The notes under the pieces: model-generated
Database searches by the model: none
Seen by the model: the letters and a program-made list of their open reading frames with translations, nothing else
Told to the model about the DNA's origin: nothing
Assembly (NCBI RefSeq): GCF_000972845.2
Contig: NC_040013.1
Span: 5,696,550-5,760,549 of the forward strand
DNA: 64,000 bases
From: Larimichthys crocea
Taxonomy: Eukaryota > Chordata > Actinopteri > Sciaenidae
Reading direction: 5' to 3'
Program-made: the position numbers and the translations under genes
In this document: piece after piece, positions 13,066 through 26,320 of the stretch
Position numbering within the stretch: position 1 is the stretch's first letter
How the letters are laid out: every line of letters begins with the position of its first letter

Positions 13066-14095
13066 GGCTAGGAGACACCATAGAGGGGTCTGCTGCTGCC
13101 GAAGACAGGGCCCATTGACAGGCTAGAGTGGCAGTAACTTATTGTCTATTGATGGAGTGTGACAAATCATGTGGGAACGCAGGGGTGCGTGGCAGTGAGA
13201 GCCAGGGTGTTGAGTACGTGAGCGTGCCTGCTTGTGTGCGCTTGCATCTCAGATGTGTGAGCGTGCATGTGTGTGTGTGTGTGTGTGCCTGTGTATGTAC
13301 GCCCGCATGTGTTTGTGCCTTTTTGTGTCTATGCCTGTGTGTCTGTTTGTGCGTAACGTCTTAGTGTGGGGCAGGCGGGCATAGCCGAGACCCTTCACAG
13401 CTCATTTAGCCCAAATGGGGCCACCTGGGTGGTGAGGGAGCTCAGTGGGGCGGCCCTGGCACTCTGGAGCCCCGCTGACAGCCCCCAAATATAGGGGCTC
13501 CGTCGGCCTATTAATCAACACAGCCACTCTGACAAATCACCACAACTATGACCTAATGAGAGGGGGAGAGAGGAATGAGGGAAAGGAAAGAGGTAGAGAC
13601 ATAATGGAGGAGGTGGAGGGGGCACAAGGAGTATATGGACGATGGTGGAGGGGCTGTAGGCGAGGAGGCTAAGAAGTGACAGAGAGAGCAGAGGCTTAAT
13701 GAAAAGGAAATGAAAGAAGGAGTAGCTTGACATCGCGACTGGCAGTGCGGGCCATGGGGGTAAGCCATGAGGTAATGAGAGGAGAATGCTAACACGGTTG
13801 TCATCCGTAGCTGATCCTCGGTTCTTCGGTCGTACTCACGACAAACCAATTGATTCGTTATGAAAGCCCAAATCGCGCTCTCCAAAACGTAACCGAGTCT
13901 CCAAGTCGCTGCAAAATAAATTAGACTACAAATGCTTTCTACACACTTTTTTTTTTTGTGCAGATGCTTCAGAGCAAATTAGAGGTGAGAAGACGTTTGA
14001 GTTTGAAAGCAAACAACATTGATGTATGTCTCCTTCTCTGGTTCCCACCCTGAGGTGAGCTAGCATCTAATCTCTCCACTACCAAGCTCAGGTCC
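13066..14095. other. Gene-free stretch with TG repeat
   Basis: Contains TG-rich sequence (13245-13360), a purine-rich tract (13557-13700) and a T run at 13948-13957. I see no supportable exon. Confidence 0.55.
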
Positions 14096-14099
14096 AAAT

Positions 14100-14430
14100 C
14101 ACATTAGCCGGGATCAGAGGTGAAACTGGAGCTTTTCAACAGCAGCCTGTTCTCACTAATGAACCCCCATGGCCATCCACTGCATATTACAGCCACACTG
14201 AGTGAGGGGGAGAAACTTTTGCAATAATCATTATGTAATTGCACAATGCCTGGGTTTCCATTGCCCTGACATTTTGAAAGCTCGATAGCAATATCTTTAT
14301 GCTTCTCTATAGGGAATATGTTTGGAATGGCTGTACTGTGTATGATTGATGGTTTTCTGAGGCTAAGCAATCTGCTTTATTGTAATTATATGGCGCAGTG
14401 TCCGTCTGAAGTTTATACTACACAATATTA
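14100..14430. promoter_or_regulatory. Candidate conserved non-coding element
   Basis: Complex AT-rich block with CATTATGTAATTGCAC, TTGCAATAATCATT, GATTGATGG and TTGTAATTATATGG. These are clustered homeodomain, C/EBP-like and PBX/MEIS-like motifs. No repeat family or coding frame with splice support is recognised. An enhancer role is inference. Confidence 0.4.
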
Positions 14431-14561
14431 GTTTGTTTGCAATGCAGTTTGTGTTGTGAACCCAGATTGACTCGGCTTGACATTGATTGTGTTTGTTTAA
14501 GTGACCCAGCTGTTAAGTCACTCAATCAACCCCAACTCTCACCCGCAGCCAGCATCACCAC

Positions 14562-14566
<5 letters not shown>

Positions 14567-14592
<26 letters not shown>
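14567..14592. repeat. (CA)n microsatellite
   Basis: A pure CA run of 13 units, extended imperfectly to 14600. Confidence 0.95.
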
Positions 14593-14597
<5 letters not shown>

Positions 14598-14599
14598 AC

Positions 14600-16335
14600 A
14601 CCTACTGCTTCTTCCTTTCACTCTCATTCCAGGAATCTTTATCAAATCTGCATCAAAGACGGAGCTCTACTTTTGTGTAATTAATATGCAGCATGCCACT
14701 GAGCGCTACGTGAATATTCAAAAGCAGCACCTTCCTATTGACTCGTACCTGTCTGCTGTGCTGTCCAGCTATGGGATCTATGTGATATACTAAGCCCAGG
14801 CTGTCTGCTCCATCGACTAGCCCAGGATGGAAGGCCCATAGAGAGGATGCACAACTGCATACTCCTCCCATCCATTACCTAGTTATGGTAACGCTGCAGC
14901 AGCTACCTCAGTCTGTGGTACGGAAAGCCAAATGCACGTCTTGGTTTAGTATGCACACACAATCTGCTCCCAGTTCACGCCGACTGAGGCTCAAGGTGTT
15001 ACAGATTACGTGCCTTTGTGTGTGTGTGGATCCATCACTGAAGAATCCTTCACTTATAAGAAAGCCCAAGGTGACCAAAGTGAATTAGTCAGTGAATTAC
15101 AACTATTCTGTTCTGTTTTGCGTAGTCTGTGTGGAGAAGTAATGAGATCATCTGCCACCAAAATGTGCGTTGCTTTCGAATCAACAGCAGTTCTTGCTTT
15201 TTTTTTAATCAGTAGTTTGTGAAAAATGATACTTTCACACGTTGCCTCTGTTTGCTGATTTAAACTAAATCTTTACTTGTTGTGTTTTCTCGAATGATAT
15301 AAACACTGATGAATCAAAATCCACTGATTATAAGGATTAAATCTGTCTTCTGGTCCAGCGTACACCCGAACAATTACTGTACCACCCCCTTGAACAGCTG
15401 CAGCTATACAGTACACCATGCGCTTTGAATACAGAATGATAGAAATCATGGATGTATAGTTATAGATGTATACTCTATTGACTATAGTGCATTCTCACTT
15501 TGCAATGGTGCAAAAGTCTGCCTGTTTTCCCTGTGCCATGTCTTGTCGGTACATGATGATGATGATGTCTGTAATTCCTCTCCTTTTGGTGAGTGACATC
15601 AATCTGATTTTTATATATGCTTTAAATCTTTTTGATTTTGCATGGATTTTAATGAAGGCCCTTTCTGAATGCTCTGCCTCTCTCCCGCTGTCTTAAATGC
15701 CCACCGATTTCATCTCATGGCAAATTCTCATTGACGTTTGGGCAAGGTCACTGGACACATGATGCCAACTCTTTAACCGTTTTCTCTCGAAAGAGTGAAA
15801 ATGACTCATGTGGTCTGACATTTAATGATGATGGCATCCTCAGCCGGTAAAGTGGCATCTTAGTGGCCCCTCACTTTGCTTTATGACCTACACTGCACTA
15901 GTACCTTCATGTCAGGGATGCTTCGTTTTTTTCCGTCCCTTTTAGTGCTGCAAAAGAAATAAAAGTGTGTCTGTACATCACGCACGCAGTGCAGGGAAAA
16001 CCTGACATCACATGTATAAAGGTTAAAAGCATCCAGTCTGTTATGCTTGCATTAGTTGTTTTTTTGTGATGTGTTTGTTTGCAGCCAAATCATGAATGAT
16101 GATGTTACCCCGTTCTTTTCACAGAACTTGACAATGTTTGTATTTCGGGTTGTAAGAAACGCAACACTGCCAGAGGGCTGTGTGTATGTGCGTGAGCGAG
16201 TGTGTGCATGTTTGCTCTCCAGAGTTGACAATAGACCTTTACAGCATCAAATCCCTACAAGGTGAGGCACAACTTAAAAACGTCTTTTCATCGCCTTCCT
16301 TATCTCTTTCACACTGCTGTTGGCAGTAAGAAGGA
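14600..16335. other. Gene-free stretch
   Basis: No repeat family or coding exon is recognised. A short ATG trinucleotide run (15553-15567) and a T run (15199-15207) are the only simple repeats seen. Confidence 0.55.
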
Positions 16336-16339
16336 AGAG

Positions 16340-16860
16340 GAAAAAAACTGAGAGAGGGAGCATTATAATTTTATTATAAGGACAGAGGGGGTAAAATGGA
16401 GCACGAGCGATAAGGATCTGAAGATTAGGGATGGAGCAGAACAATAAATTATGCAAAGTGTTTGAAAACACATACAGCTATAATTAAGTGGCATTTGATT
16501 TTAAATGAGGTGACAGCCAGGATTTATTTATCTCCTTAACCCCCTAAAACTGCCATTAGCATGGTAGAAAATGAACTGTTTGAAATGGTAAGAGAACAAG
16601 GCCCCGATCTGATACACAATAACAGAGCACCCCCAACCACAGACTGAGGCACACAAACACACACACACACAGAAAGGGGAGATCAATGTCTAATAGAGTA
16701 ATCAGTTCAATGCAGGCCCAGCAAAACCATGGGAGCCCATTGCTAATAATGTCATTATAAACGGAGCCTGAACACTGCTGTATTTACAGTACGGCCTTCA
16801 GTGAGGATATCCACACCAACTGGTGTCAGTTAGCTGCTCTAATTTCACCACACTGGCCAA
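16340..16860. promoter_or_regulatory. Candidate conserved non-coding element cluster
   Basis: Two blocks (16340-16560 and 16680-16860) are split by a short CA tract. They contain AATAAATTATGCAAA, CTATAATTAAG, GAGGTGACAGCC (TALE type), AATAATGTCATTATAAAC and GCTCTAATTTC. They directly precede the LTR insertion at 16977. An enhancer role is inferred from composition only. Confidence 0.4.
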
Positions 16861-16976
16861 CTATTGACTAACTAAGTATTGGATGCAATCAAATGAAAAG
16901 TATTTATCAATGCATTTCTAAGCAGTAACATTACAGCATGCATGAATGTATCTGTGTTTATCTGTGAGTAGGTCAT

Positions 16977-17486
16977 TGTTATGGGAATTTTTAAAAGAAG
17001 AACCCTTGAATAAGGAGGACTGGATTCAAAGTATCAAAGTTTAAGTTGAATTTATTATTCTTGTACAAGAAGGAGTGTTTAACAGTGCAACACACAAAAG
17101 GGGTTACAGAGAAAAGGCTCCCTGAGGAGCTCTAACAGTTGGTTTTTATACAATTTTCTTAAAATGGGCTGTCTCGGACACCTCCCCACTGGCAATTTCC
17201 TTTTTTGGTTTTCTGCTCAGTAATGAACATTATGTTTCTTGTCCAAAATGACACTTCTCAGGCCTGTCTCTCACATCCTTGTCTCTTCTACTTCCCAGGC
17301 CTGTTTCTCATGTCCTTGTCTCTCCTGTCCTTGAACTACTGATTTATAATTATCTCTCCCTGCCATCCTCAGTAAAACACAGTCCAAAATAAGAGAAGTG
17401 CACGAGACATGCAAAAAACAGGAAACATACACACACTATATGAGTTAAAACATCTGAACCCAAGTATAATCCTAATTTTTATAACA
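16977..17486 (-). mobile_element. Solo LTR of an endogenous retrovirus-like element
   Basis: The ends are TGTTAT...ATAACA, the canonical TG/CA inverted termini. Near-identical 5-base flanks (gtcat at 16972-16976, gtaat at 17487-17491) look like a target-site duplication with one substitution. Reading the minus strand in order, a TATAAAAACC box (around 17145) precedes an AATAAA polyadenylation signal (around 17055), giving a U3-R-U5 layout of about 510 bases. No internal gag/pol/env sequence flanks it, so it is probably a recombined solo LTR. The retroviral family is not identified. Confidence 0.6.
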
Positions 17487-17540
17487 GTAATGCTTCAGTT
17501 TCTGCACTGCAGCAGGAACACTGCACCTGATGAAGCTTAA

Positions 17541-18319
17541 AGGCGGGGTATTCAAGTTCTGAATAAATCCAGCACCATGACAAATACCATCGTGTAGAGT
17601 GAAAAAAGACACAGCGAGTCGTGTTAGCAAACTGTCGCTACAGTTACTGCTGCGATGCAAACATGCAGAGAGGACGAGGCGGTTTCCCAGAGCGAGCACA
17701 CTCACTCCAAGCCGAATGTCTGTGGGCAAGACTGACCCTTTTTTTTCTCCTGTCTCCAGTTTGTTACTCATTTCCAGAGCAATGCCTTGATTCCACCGCA
17801 GGGCTTTATGATGTAACGTCTGCAACTCTGATTCGGTCCATCCTGCACACCAGGAGTGTTTCAGAAACTAAACGTTTGCCCACCAGGCTTGGTTAACTAG
17901 CTCAGAAATCAGTCAATTCGTTTGGTTTATTTGCTTCTACATTGGGTAAGTGGGGTGTTTTATTTTGAAAATTAACCAGATTTCTCAATGCCATTTCTGT
18001 GTCTGACCTCCTGCCAGCTCGAGTCGCTCTGCTCGACGAGGCCGGTTGTTGCTTCCATCGGAAATACCCCGACCACACATTCTCCATAGAGCAGAACCGA
18101 GAGAGAGGCTTCTGAAACACGCAGCTGCGCTTCTGGTGGAATCACAAGCATTGTCTAGAACATCCGCTTCCGATCAGCTCCGCAGCCAGAACGCGTCGTA
18201 GCCGTGCTCGATAGAATCGAGCTGTCAGGGCTGTGTACAAACACCAGATTTTTTTCTTCAGTGCACAGCTGAGACATGCAAAAAAAACATGCATTGGATT
18301 AGAATCGCATACCCCACCT
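17541..18319. mobile_element. Non-autonomous piggyBac-like DNA transposon
   Basis: The element is flanked on both sides by TTAA (17537-17540 and 18320-18323), the piggyBac-type target site. Imperfect terminal inverted repeats read AGGCGGGGTATTC at the left and AGGTGGGGTATGC at the right, with a shared ATTCT-like extension. The interior is CpG-rich and has no transposase frame. The same TIR appears to be common in percomorph genomes (from memory, unverified). It lies only about 50 bases from the solo LTR. Confidence 0.6.
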
Positions 18320-19084
18320 TTAATTATGTGTGCAATCCAAGATTGCACTTATTTTATATCCCAAAAAACTGTCACTATTACCGTAACTTATTCCAATGTA
18401 TCTGCTTGTTCTTCAGCTCCATCTCTCAGCGTGAAATGAACCATACTAGCAACTTACCCAACTAAGGCACTACATAATCCATAAAAAAAAAAGTAGAATA
18501 TGCTGAAATATGCAATTTATTCATAGTGGCTATGGAAATGATATATAGCTGGGTTTGAATAGAAGTTTTGCCAGATCAATGTCTGAGAGCGAGGCCTTTG
18601 TCTGAGAGCAAGTCGCAGTTTCTCAACCCTCAGCGCTCCTTAGTAGATTTCACAGTTTATATATGCACAAATGACAAAGAAAAAAGTACTGAATAAGTAA
18701 TAGGCTATTTCCTGGTAGAAGATTGAGGTGAAATCTTTTTTTTTTCCCCCTCTGTATGCTGTTCAGTGGGGAGATAGCATGAGTGAATTCTTGTTCTCAG
18801 TGTTTGTGCTTGTGTGTGTGTGAGGGTAAAATCTAAAGCTACCGACTGTTTATCTGAATCATCTTTGTTCATTAATTCATGGGTGATATCGCATGCATTT
18901 GGTGACAAGGTTTAAAGGAGTAGACCCAGATGCAGACAGAAGACACAGAGGGAGATGGCGTGTTATGGTAGGCGTTAATGATTATTCCTGTTAAGAAAGT
19001 TAAGGGCATGCGGATCATCTGGTGACAGAGGAGGTTGGACTGGTGAGGTAACGCATAATGTTGGGCCGGACACAGGTGAATGTG

Positions 19085-19105
19085 TGGTGGTGGTGGTGGT
19101 GGTGG
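19085..19105. repeat. (GGT)n trinucleotide repeat
   Basis: Seven tandem GGT/TGG units. Confidence 0.9.
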
Positions 19106-20042
19106 GCTACAGGGGAAGGCAGAAGATGGAACTGGAAGCTGGACATTGCTTGTAGGCTACGATGAAAAAGCTCTCAGGTTATTCAGAAACAAATCACGTT
19201 GAGATCGTCATGGGAAACTTGATGAACTGATGAGGGAGTGAGTGGAGACACACCGCTTGAAATAGACTGGAAGCATTATGAGAAGCTGAGGAGTAATCAG
19301 AGAAACAGCTGGGACCAAGGCAGGGGTTTGTGTTGGGGCTTTGTCTTCCTTAGTATCATTTCATCTTGTGTATTATGATTTGTAGTTACATTAAGTACAT
19401 GTACATTTATTTGTCTGCGTGCATTTATTTATTTATTTTTTGGTCTATCTTCGTCCAAAGTAAAAGCCTCTCTTTCCTTCTCCTGCTGCTATCTCTTTCT
19501 CTCTGTCTGTTTCTCGCCCCCTACCCGTCTCTCTCTTTGGCTCATGGTGGAAGACAGATTGCCTCTGCTGAGATTTTTGATCCCAGGGACCTGTGGGCAC
19601 ACTGGAGCTGTTAGCAGGTACCTGCCTGCCAGGCTGACTGACTGACTTACTGACTGCCCAACTAACTTAGCCTCCCCTCGTTACTGCGGTAACATACACG
19701 AAGAAGGTGATAGAAGGAGGAAGAGGGCGGTCGTGGCATATAGGGTAGATGAGAGTAGGTTGTCATACTCGGATAGACATGCAAGGTAGCATTTGACTCC
19801 TGTGAAAAGAACAACATCAGTGATGCAATATGTAAACACACGAATGTTGATCAGATGGAATGGAAAAGTTGAGATTTATTTGGACTTACTTCTTGGTTCC
19901 TTTTGGAAATAATTGTTTTTGAGAGGCAGTGTCAGGCAGTTGTCAGGCATACACAGGACAAGGCTGAAAGGTGCCAAGGTGGTTGGCTCCCTTAACTAAG
20001 GGCCTTGCTGTAATGATTTACAGTAGCTCAAGTGAGAGAGGT

Positions 20043-20070
20043 CACACACACACACACACACACACACACA
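20043..20070. repeat. (CA)n microsatellite
   Basis: A pure CA run of 14 units. Confidence 0.95.
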
Positions 20071-20197
20071 TAAGCACATACACATGCTCGCGTTTCTCCG
20101 TGTCACAACCTCCTCTTGGGTGCTGTTTCAGTGAAAGGTGCCAGCCTGCTCAGCCAAGCTCCTAACAAGAGCCAAACAGTCGGGAGACTGAGGAGGG

Positions 20198-20220
20198 AAG
20201 AAAAGAAAAGAAAAGAAAAG
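20198..20220. repeat. (AAAAG)n pentanucleotide repeat
   Basis: Four to five tandem AAAAG units followed by a G/GGT-rich purine tract to about 20285. Confidence 0.9.
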
Positions 20221-21184
20221 GTGAGGTAAGGTGCGGGGGGAAAAGGGGGTGGTGGTGGTGAGGAGGAGGAGGGGAGATAAGAGGAGCAGAGAGCTGTCAA
20301 CCTCCTGGGACATGTGCAGAACTCAGCGTCTATGTGGAGCAGTCAGCCACTGCGCTGCACTGACCAGCAGACGCTGGCTGTGTAGACTTGGCAGGTGTTT
20401 GGTTATTTGCTGTTGTCTGCATGTAATAATGCATTCACAAACAGCAAGGTTTCTAAATTGGACCTCACCTTGTCAAATACAAACAAGACCCCTCACCTTT
20501 TTCTCCCCAGAGCAAGATGTGATAGATCTTACCCAACAGAAGCACAGCGAGCCTATTTGAGGAATGTACCAAACTGTGTCCAATAGACCGGTACTCACAG
20601 TCACACTGTGGTGGACAAGCAGCCTAATGATGTCTGAAATACCGGCACAACTGCTATGATATGCTGTGATAATTGCTACCCTCCTGTCCGCAGTACAAAT
20701 AAACGTGGAATCGGTGGGCAAACACATTAATATGGAAATGTCTACATTAATTTGGAGCATGTTCTAAATTATTCAGTAATTAAGCCACTGCAAATTTACA
20801 CAAACTTTCCCCCTGGATGACTGGAGAGAATAGTGAGGAGCTAGAAACAGCCGTGCAGAGGGATTTGAAATATGTGGTCACATGATGTGAACACACAGTC
20901 ATATTCTTCCCAAATAACAAAATGGCATCTTGCATGAACACAAAATTAGCCCTGCAGAACACACACAGTAATGCGTATACAACCCTAACTAACAAATATT
21001 GTTCATTTCTGTACATTGGTAGCAGATGCAGAAGCCTCTATCACGTCTCGCCACCATAATCATCAGTAGCACCACACACAATAAAGGATGGTGGAGGCAA
21101 AACAGCAGAGCAACTGTGATGGATGCATTTAAAATTAAACTAAATCCCACAGGATCAGTGCGAAGACTGTTCTCAATTGTTTGA

Positions 21185-21400
21185 CATTTAAAAAAATATC
21201 AGTACCACTCGTCACATCTGTTCATCCAATATGAATCAGCAGCTAATAAGCTTAGCTTAGCACAAACACTGGAAACACGGGGAAAAGGCAAGCCAGGCTC
21301 TGTCCGAAGGTGACAAAATCTGCCTACCAGCGCCCGCAAAGCCCAATAATTGACACGTTATAGCAGATTTTGTTTTAATTCACTCAAAAAAAACAAAGTG
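21185..21400. mobile_element. Interspersed repeat of a common percomorph type
   Basis: The stretch running through AAGCTTAGCTTAGCAC, GGAAACACGGGGAAA and GGCTCTGTCCGAAGGTGACA matches, as I remember it, a very abundant short repeat of percomorph genomes. Its class is not certain (SINE or MITE). Ends are approximate. Confidence 0.5.
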
Positions 21401-21429
21401 TGAAGACATTCCCATCAATCTCTCAGCAG

Positions 21430-24400
21430 GAAAATGTATTTCTCCAAATTCCAAGGCTAACATCCTCTGAAGGAAGTTAGAGCCGCTCCTCCATCTGTTA
21501 GAATAACCGAGTTGAATATTAGTTCAAATGCTTGTGGGTGACTTTCAATGGCTTTCTTCAGGTATGACGATCAATAACCATAAAAGCAACCTGTTTGATT
21601 CAGCAATGATATCTGAATCCTGCAGGCAATAGGTAAGTTGGAAAAGATAAGGCAGAAATAGTATATAGTGAGTAAGACCTTCAAATCGTCCAAACTATGT
21701 GGCACTTACTGAAACACAGCCATCAGAATTCACTGCCATCATTTCAGAGGACGGAAGACATTGCAGTATAGCATCGCTACAAGATCATGGATCATGGAAG
21801 CGGTCGAATTAGCATTGCATCACATCGTAAAAAACAACAAAAGAGGAGTGAGGTACAAAAAGAAAGCACTGGAACACTGTCAAAAAGGAATAACACATAA
21901 AACATGCAGGGCACACAGCATGTCGGCCCACAATTCTTATTATGCAATAGTTAGGCGGTCAAAGAGCAGCATTTAGCATGCATTAAAATACATCAGGAAG
22001 CGAGTTAAACTGTACAACTTAAAGCATTTACACAAGATTAATGAGAAAATGGAAATCCTCACCCTCATTTCAACCCGTCCTGCCAACAATCCACTTTTGA
22101 AATATTAAGATCTCGAGTCATAATTTTCTTTTGTATGACATATGAAGGCTCAATATGTTATATTGTTATATGATATACTGTTTAACATTATGTAAGTAGT
22201 GTTTTTGCATCAGTAGCCTGATTATGGACACAATAAGTCGCTTGAGTCTTCTGAGCATGAATACTAGATGCAAGTCTCACTTTAGACTTTTACACAGCTT
22301 ATTAGCTTTATTATTATATTTTACATTTTGTTTTAAGTATCTTTTATATTCAGAGAAGCACTGTATGTTTACCTGTGTTAGTGCACAAGGAGCTACACCT
22401 TGCAGCCTAGCCTACATTGAGTTTCAACTTAGCCAAAGTGCAGATGTGAATAATGAAATTGTAGCTGACAAATTAAAGTATATGTTTAATTTGCATAACT
22501 CTAATGTTTTTACAAGTGTCCGGCACACTTCAGTTTCTGGAGATTTCTCCTGTGTGTCCACTTAAGTACATTACTCAAATTACATAAGTCAAATAAGATA
22601 TATAACAATATAGAAAATACAATAGAAGAAAGCACTTTTCTTTTCTTTTTTTTACTTTGTAACTTTTCAGCAGAGATATGTCACATTATATCTTCAGTCC
22701 TCTCTTTCTTTCTCTGTCCCTCAACCTCCCTCTGTCTTTAGACTCCTCAGTGTGTGCGTGTGTGTGTGTGCATCTGTGTTTGTGTGGTTTGAGGAAAAGG
22801 CCCTTTGTGCCGTCTGATGTGCTGGACTTATCATCGCTTGGATTTGGGGTTTAAAACCAGAGTTTGTTTGAAGTTTTGTGCTCCTCTGTCAATTTGTGCA
22901 TGTGTATGTGTGTTTGTTTGTTTGTTGGTGAGTATGCATGCATGCTTCTGAGACTTGAACGTGTGTGTCTGTGCCAGAGCACGTATAAGCGTGTCAACTT
23001 GTGTAACTGCGGATGTCCTTTCAAAGGGCCTTCACAGATCTGTCCGAAGCCCTTTGATCAGGCGCTCTGTGTGACTCGTCTGCTCTCGACGGCCCTCGAG
23101 ATGGGAGGGTGCGTGCTGGGCGGGAGACGAGGCTGGTTGGACATGGATGAGTCTGTGGATTTGACCCACGCATTCACAAGCACACACAAACAAAACAAAA
23201 GTGCAGCTTCATTCAAATGCAATACATCAAGACTGTAAACTGAAAAGATGCAATAGTGGACAATGCGGATGTTTGTGCATGCATATGTGTGTGCGCCTGT
23301 CTTTGCATGTATGTTGTTGTATTTTTTGATGTATGAAGTTAAAATGTCATCACAAGAGTAGAAGGTACTCCAGCCATTCTGTACACATCTAGCTTTGATA
23401 TAGTTAAGTTAGATGTTTAAGGTTAAGGTTAGAAGTTGCAAAGCTAATTTAATCATCCTCCCAAGTATTCTAATGCATCATTGTCTGTGCAGGCTTTAGC
23501 CTTTTTCCTGTAGAGTAAAGCTACCTGGTCAGGTTTGCTTGTAAATAGATTTGCTCTGATATCGCATATTTTTGTCCTCGTTGATTTAGTGCGTTTCCTG
23601 TAGCTTTTCAGTGGACATCACTTTGGATTGAGATGGATCTCAGGTAGGGTCTAATACTGAGTGGCATCACCACACTGCACGGACATACTGTAGACCTGAC
23701 ACTGAGTTGATCTGACAATAGAATGGATCAGTGTAGCGGCTAGTAAGTCAGAAGGTAGAGCATAATCCCTTCTGTCAAGTCTCTGTCTCGTCAATATTCA
23801 AATCCAGCCGGCTGTCCAATGGCTGTCAGTTACAATCTCCCTCTGGCTCATAGCCTAGCACAGGCACATATCTAAATTGAATTGGATGTTTGCTTCTCAA
23901 TGGAAATTGAGTCGAAGAGATGACCCCCCGGCCCTGTATTGTGAACTTGTCAGTTACCCCAACTGAACCAGATTCTAATGTACAAGATCCATTCCCAAAT
24001 AATAACATCTTCGATGTTCATATTTCATATGGCTTCTCATTTTTCTTCTAGTTTATCATATATTTGCTGTCCGACTCGGTCTACTCAACCTTTTTTTTGC
24101 CTTATTTTGAGAAACACTGTAGATTGAGATTACAAATTGGGCAGATTTATAACACCAATTGTAATTTTTGCTTGCTAAAATGAATCTGCCTCACTTTCAG
24201 GACCAGTGTGATCAGGATTTAGTGGCATCTAGCAGTGTAGTCACTGATTGTAACTCCTCTCTCCTTCTTAGCATTAACGAAAAACTATAGTTTTATAAAA
24301 ATGCAGAAGCCAGTATTCAGTTGGTGATTATTATTCTGCCATATTCCATAAATAAAGCTGCCTAAATCTGACACACTGGACTTTTTAAATGGATGAACAG

Positions 24401-26240
24401 TCATGAACAAAAACGCTTTATGTCAACTCTGTTTGAGATGCTCTGTGTTCCCGTGCACTCTGCCTCTCACCTGTGTGCACTGCATTGCTTTCTGTGGAGC
24501 TACAACACCAGAGGCCAAGTGTAATAGTGTAAAGTTAGATAGTACAGATGGCTACAGAAGGTCTGAAGAAGACACAGACACAGACACAGACATGCTGCAC
24601 TGACCTCACCTTTAGTCATCACCCTTAAACTCTGAACTCTGACAACAGCAAGAAGTAGCTGCTTGAAAGTTTATTCCGGTCATCCATCAAAGGTTTATCC
24701 ACCGTCGGTGAATGCCGCTTTCTCTGAGAAGACTGCTTACTCAGTGATGTCTAGAGGCTACTCATAACTTTTGATACATCAGTGCTTATCTTTTTTCAGA
24801 GTGTCTTAGTTAGAGAGGGACTCTCGAACTGTCGCAAACCAATTTTGTGGTGTGAATTGCTGAGAAGGGTTTATTTTTACCAAAGAGAAAAAAAAAGAGT
24901 CTCACGTGTTTGACTCAAATCCCAGGTTCTAACCCCAAATGAGATGGTTGAGGACGTGACAACCCGTCAAAATGATGTCCGTTTATGAAAAGTAATTTGG
25001 TCTAAAAACTGAAAGTGGTTCTCACAAGAGTGAAAATGATAGAGGACATTTAACCATACTCTCTCTCTCTCTCTTGTTCATTCCCTCTCTTCCTACTTCT
25101 GTGACACATGTCGCCCTGGCATGCATGGAAAGGCCTGACCTTTGGAAAGTTTAGCACTTTAAATATTTAGGCTTGGGTTATGATGGATCCTCCAGGCCCT
25201 GCGGCAATGTGCAAAGCCTCTGATTAGGGCTGCTGTCAGAGTCATTTAGCCGAGTGTCTGGCTGTCGGTGGCGCTCTCTGTTTGACAGGCGAGCCTTTTA
25301 AACAAACAGCGGTCCCAGTGGCAGAGCAGGCAGGGCATCCAGCGCAGCACAAATACCCAACACTCTGAGAGAAACCACTCAGCCCACTGACAGCTGCAGA
25401 GGAAACCACTGGCCACTGTCTCTCATGATCTTTCAAGCACTTTGTCTTCCTGCTCACTCACTTTCTCTCACATAGTCTATACTTGTACCTCTGCCTGTTT
25501 TATTTTGTTTTTTTCCCCCCGACTACCTTTTTTTAATTCTATGTTTCTGGGAGCTGCATCGAGTCGAACATTTAAAGTTTCATCTGTGGCGTATTTTGAG
25601 TGAGATTTAGGAACTAAGTTGATGATGCCAGATGATCTCCGAGCAGGGCTTATGCTCTTAATTTGTCAAACATCGCTACTCATTATCAGCTGAAAATCAG
25701 AATAGATGCTCTCTGTCTTTTTTTTTTTCCGCCTGCATCGTCCCATGATTAGGACAGCTTACATTGATGTTCACGTTGAAATACATCTGAGCCAGCCTTT
25801 TCATCTCACTCTGAGACAATCTCCCGTGGCATCAATCCAGTAAATATATGAGTCTTAATATGTGTGTCCTATTCTGTATTCAGAGGAAGAGCCAAGTCAG
25901 CAGCTCTAGTATTAATGCATGAGAAATGAGCAGAGCCCGTAAGAATTAAAGGGTAAGACTCCCCTTATTAAGATGTAAATTCCGGGGGAAAACTTGGGAG
26001 AAATGAGGATACAGTGAAGTTATTGTCAACTTTAGCCTACTTATGCATTTCTAAGAGGCATTGTTGATTTGTAGTTGTTGAAATTAGATACACACAGCAA
26101 AGCACCTTGTGTGTTTTTTTCGGCTCGTTTTCAGCACGAGAGCAACCAATCTCAACCAATACCTATACGTTATGGAACAATTTACACTTTTGGCAACATT
26201 ATCTTGTGACAGTATACATGGCAACTATTGTTGTAATTCA
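21430..26240. other. Gene-free stretch
   Basis: I see no convincing exon, RNA gene or repeat family. A CpG-containing block at 22985-23110 lies in an open + frame but has no splice context. A tandem CAGACA motif is at 24573-24590. Short complex blocks such as 25890-25995 could be conserved elements. Confidence 0.5.
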
Positions 26241-26241
26241 A

Positions 26242-26243
<2 letters not shown>

Positions 26244-26275
<32 letters not shown>

Positions 26276-26285
26276 TTCTTTTTCC

Positions 26286-26317
<32 letters not shown>
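26244..26317. repeat. (TG)n followed by (CT)n compound microsatellite
   Basis: A pure TG run (26244-26273) and a pure CT run (26289-26317) separated by 15 bases. Confidence 0.95.

Positions 26318-26319
<2 letters not shown>

Positions 26320-26320
<1 letters not shown>

Larger units (their letters stand above)
18325..21180. other. Gene-free stretch with simple repeats
   Basis: Contains a GGT run, a CA run and an AAAAG run (listed separately), plus CT-rich sequence (19470-19540). A block at 18905-19330 has the look of an old interspersed repeat but I cannot assign a family. No supportable exon. Confidence 0.5.

Noticed and set aside
12680..13126. A 148-codon Ser/Leu/Pro-rich frame
   Set aside because: Explained by the CT microsatellite and poly-C tract.
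22864..23238. A 124-codon frame with Cys and Gly
   Set aside because: First half is TG-repeat derived and the second half lacks splice sites or a recognisable motif.
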